Shown here: positions 61,852-64,000 of the stretch, piece by piece
Numbering within the stretch: the first letter of the stretch is position 1
Layout of the letters: each line of letters starts with the position of its first letter
Assembly (NCBI RefSeq): GCF_014648055.1
Contig: NZ_BMQJ01000001.1
Coordinates: 652,741 to 716,740 of the forward strand
Length of the DNA: 64,000 nt
Reading direction: 5' to 3'
DNA from: Streptosporangium pseudovulgare
GTDB taxonomy: Bacteria; Actinomycetota; Actinomycetes; Streptosporangiales; Streptosporangiaceae
Program-made: the position numbers and the translations under genes
The notes under the pieces: generated by a model
Seen by the model: the letters and a program-made list of their open reading frames with translations, nothing else
Database searches by the model: none
What the model was told of the DNA's origin: nothing

Positions 61852-61933
61852 ATCGAGGTTCGACGCCCCCGCCCGTCCCCCGCCCGTCCCACGGTGCCCC
61901 GCGTCGCGGAGCGGACCGGCGCCGGCCGGCGGC

Positions 61934-62128
61934 TCAGCGCAGGCCGGCGGCGACGTCGGACACCTTGCACACGGCCCGCCAGACGTCCTTGGCGGCGACG
62001 CCTTCGGCCAGCGCCTGGTTCACCGTCCTGCCGTCCAGGTCGGCGATGACGTAGTCGCGGGCCCACGACTCGGCGTAGGCGTCACCGAAGTGGAGTCTCA
62101 TCCGGTTCCAGAAGTCCGACAGGCGCAT
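61934..62128 (-). CDS. DUF3046 family protein
   Basis: 64 residues from the ATG at 62128: MRLSDFWNRMRLHFGDAYAE, then SWARDYVIADLDGRTVNQAL and DVWRAVCKVSDV. This small actinobacterial family lies next to recA in many genomes and has no known function. The frame is open for 8 more codons upstream, which lack family support. Confidence 0.88.
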   Translation of the reverse strand: MRLSDFWNRMRLHFGDAYAESWARDYVIADLDGRTVNQALAEGVAAKDVWRAVCKVSDVAAGLR

Positions 62129-62229
62129 GGCTCCAGTGTGGCCCCTCCCCACGGTGCTCGTGACCGGACGCCCCGGAGGCCGTGCTCCGGGCGGGCGGTT
62201 CTGTCGGTGGCGGAGGGCAGTATGGATCC

Positions 62230-64000
62230 GTGACCGGCTCAGCGCTCGACCACTTCGGCCCGATGACCAGGGAATGGTTCGCCGGCGCCTTCGCCGCGCC
62301 CACCGCCGCCCAGGAGGGGGCGTGGGCCTCGATCGCCCGCGGGGACAACACCCTCGTCGTCGCGCCCACCGGCTCCGGCAAGACGCTGGCGGCGTTCCTG
62401 TGGTCGCTCGACCGGCTGGCCGCCGAGCGCGCGGCCGAGGCCGACTGCGCGGACGGTAACGCGGACGGCGACGCGGACGGCGGGCCGGGCTCCGCGACCC
62501 CGTCCGGCGGGGCCGCGCGGGGCGCCCGCGACTCCGGCGGCCGGCGGGGCACGCGGGGCTCCGGTGGGTCCCGTGGGCACTCAGGCCAGGGCGGCGAGGC
62601 CGCCCGGCGCTGCCGGGTGCTCTACGTGTCGCCGCTCAAGGCGCTGGCGGTCGACGTCGAGCGCAACCTCCGGGCGCCGCTGACCGGGCTGCGGCAGACC
62701 GCCCGGCGGCTCGGGCTGCCGGCGCCGGAGATCTCCGTGGCGATCCGGTCGGGCGACACCTCGCCGGAGGAACGGCGCCGGTTCGCGGCCAGGCCCGCCG
62801 ACATCCTCATCACCACCCCCGAGTCGCTGTTCCTGCTGCTGACCAGCCAGGCCCGCGAGGCGCTGCGCGGGGTGGAGACGGTCATCGTCGACGAGGTGCA
62901 CGCGGTGGCGGGCACCAAGCGCGGCGCCCACCTGGCCCTCACCCTGGAGCGGCTCGACGCGCTGCTCCCCGCCCCCGCGCAGCGCGTCGGGCTGTCGGCG
63001 ACCGTGCGCCCGGTGAGCGAGGTCGCCGAGTTCCTCGGCGGCCCCCGCCCGGCCGTCGTGGTGCAGCCCCCCTCGGAGAAGGAGATCGAGATCGAGGTCG
63101 TCGTCCCGGTCGAGGACATGACCGAGCTCGACTCCGCCCCGACGCGGCCGTCCTCCGGCGACGGCGACGGTCCCGGCGGAGGTCCCGGCGGAGGTCCCGG
63201 CGGAGGTCCCGGTGACGGTGCCGACGATCTCGGCGACGACCGCTGGCTCACCGAGCCGCCCGCCCGGCGGTCCATCTGGCCGCACGTCGAGGAGCGGCTG
63301 TTCGACCTGATCGGCGCCCACCGCTCGACGATCGTGTTCGCCAACTCCCGGCGGCTGGCCGAGCGGCTCTGCACCCGGCTCAACGAGCTGGCCTGGGAGC
63401 GGCGGCCCGGCGACACCGGCGGCACGGGGGAGGCCGGCTCCCCGCCGCCCACCTCGTCCGCCGCCCCGGCGGAGATGATGGCGCAGGCGGGCGCGTCCAA
63501 GGGCGTGGTCCCGGAGATCGTCCGGGCCCACCACGGGTCGGTGTCGAAGCAGGAGCGCGCGGCGATCGAGGACGCCCTCAAGTCCGGGCGGCTGCCCGCC
63601 GTCGTCGCGACCTCCAGCCTGGAGCTCGGCATCGACATGGGCGCGGTCGACCTGGTCGCCTGCGTGGAGTCGCCGCCGAGCGTCTCCAGCGGCCTGCAGC
63701 GGATCGGCCGGGCCGGCCACCGGGTGGGGGCGGTCTCCCGCGGCGTGATCTTCCCCAAGTACCGCGGCGACCTGGTGCAGACGGCGGTGGTGGCCGAGCG
63801 GATGCGCGCCGGGGAGATCGAGGAGATGCGCTACCCCCGCAACCCGCTCGACGTGCTCGCCCAGCAGATCGTGGCGATGACGGCGCTCGACGAGTGGACG
63901 GTGGACGACCTGGAGGCCCTGGTACGGCGGGCCGCGCCGTACCGGACGCTGCCCCGCGGCGCCCTGGAGGCGACGCTCGACATGCTCGCCGGGCGCTACC
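62230..64000 (+). CDS. lhr: Lhr-type ATP-dependent DNA helicase (partial)
   Basis: Superfamily 2 helicase continuing past the right edge (~590 residues seen of ~1,500). GTG at 62230: VTGSALDHFGPMTREWFAGA. Q-motif region PTAAQEGAWASI, motif I VVAPTGSGKTLAAF, Ia YVSPLKALAVDVERNL, Ib TTPESLFLLL, II VIVDEVHAV (DEVH), III GLSATVRP, IV TIVFANSRRLAERL, V VATSSLELGIDMG, VI QRIGRAGHRVG. Two unusual low-complexity insertions: about residues 75-125 between motifs I and Ia, and a GPGGG-repeat loop near 310-335. Involved in DNA repair in mycobacteria. Confidence 0.93.
   Translation, partial: MTGSALDHFGPMTREWFAGAFAAPTAAQEGAWASIARGDNTLVVAPTGSGKTLAAFLWSLDRLAAERAAEADCADGNADGDADGGPGSATPSGGAARGARDSGGRRGTRGSGGSRGHSGQGGEAARRCRVLYVSPLKALAVDVERNLRAPLTGLRQTARRLGLPAPEISVAIRSGDTSPEERRRFAARPADILITTPESLFLLLTSQAREALRGVETVIVDEVHAVAGTKRGAHLALTLERLDALLPAPAQRVGLSATVRPVSEVAEFLGGPRPAVVVQPPSEKEIEIEVVVPVEDMTELDSAPTRPSSGDGDGPGGGPGGGPGGGPGDGADDLGDDRWLTEPPARRSIWPHVEERLFDLIGAHRSTIVFANSRRLAERLCTRLNELAWERRPGDTGGTGEAGSPPPTSSAAPAEMMAQAGASKGVVPEIVRAHHGSVSKQERAAIEDALKSGRLPAVVATSSLELGIDMGAVDLVACVESPPSVSSGLQRIGRAGHRVGAVSRGVIFPKYRGDLVQTAVVAERMRAGEIEEMRYPRNPLDVLAQQIVAMTALDEWTVDDLEALVRRAAPYRTLPRGALEATLDMLAGRY

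Overview
The window is about 72-73% GC (by eye) and densely coded. It carries conserved actinobacterial blocks: hrcA-dnaJ-rsmE, HIT-phoH-ybeY-CNNM, lepA-rpsT-holA-comEC-comEA, hflX, dapF-miaA-miaB-gluABCD, and rny-recX-recA. Gene content, frequent GTG/TTG starts and DUF3046/DUF3097 genes point to a filamentous high-GC actinomycete. Streptosporangiales (Streptosporangium/Nonomuraea-like) is the best guess, but the genus is inference. No rRNA, tRNA, insertion sequence, prophage or CRISPR array was seen.

Layout. 1-3079 (minus): CNNM transporter (cut by the left edge), ybeY, phoH and a HIT protein, an RNA-maturation/stress operon. 3237-4492 (plus): a SigE-family sigma factor with a Pro/Thr-rich single-pass membrane protein, set inside the otherwise conserved block. 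4518-7493 (minus): the heat-shock operon hrcA-dnaJ-rsmE under a CIRCE operator. 7654-14562: DUF3097, hemW, lepA, a GH18-like secreted protein, rpsT, holA and a small zinc ribbon. 14593-20371 (minus): comEC, comEA, DegV and an isolated hutI.

21182-27127 (plus) is the most interesting part: six tightly overlapping genes forming a stressosome-type partner-switching module. They are rsbR, rsbS, rsbT, an RsbX-like kinase-fold/PP2C phosphatase fusion, a hybrid histidine kinase with a degenerate RsbT-like N-terminus, and a REC-GAF-PP2C phosphatase. No sigma factor, RsbV or RsbW gene is adjacent, so the output is unknown.

27321-41134: hflX, a DUF4097 lipoprotein, a glyoxylate/glycolate operon (aceB-glcD-glcE-glcF-iclR) with a readable promoter and a palindromic candidate operator, a two-component system whose 11-bp-spaced candidate sites also lie before a PepSY gene, a secreted HNH nuclease and a cupin. 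41278-51839: an SDR, a large TPR-like protein, dapF, miaA, an MT0933-type antitoxin, ogt, rnz, a LigB-like protein, a repeat-bearing membrane protein and miaB. 52211-64000: gluABCD, an S9 peptidase, rny, recX, recA with a SOS box, DUF3046 and the start of an Lhr-type helicase.

A second theme is repeats. Many intergenic gaps and a few N-terminal coding regions hold short tandem repeats with unrelated periods (14, 19, 21, 31, 33, 34, 35 and 42 bp), so this genome seems prone to minisatellite growth at gene borders.
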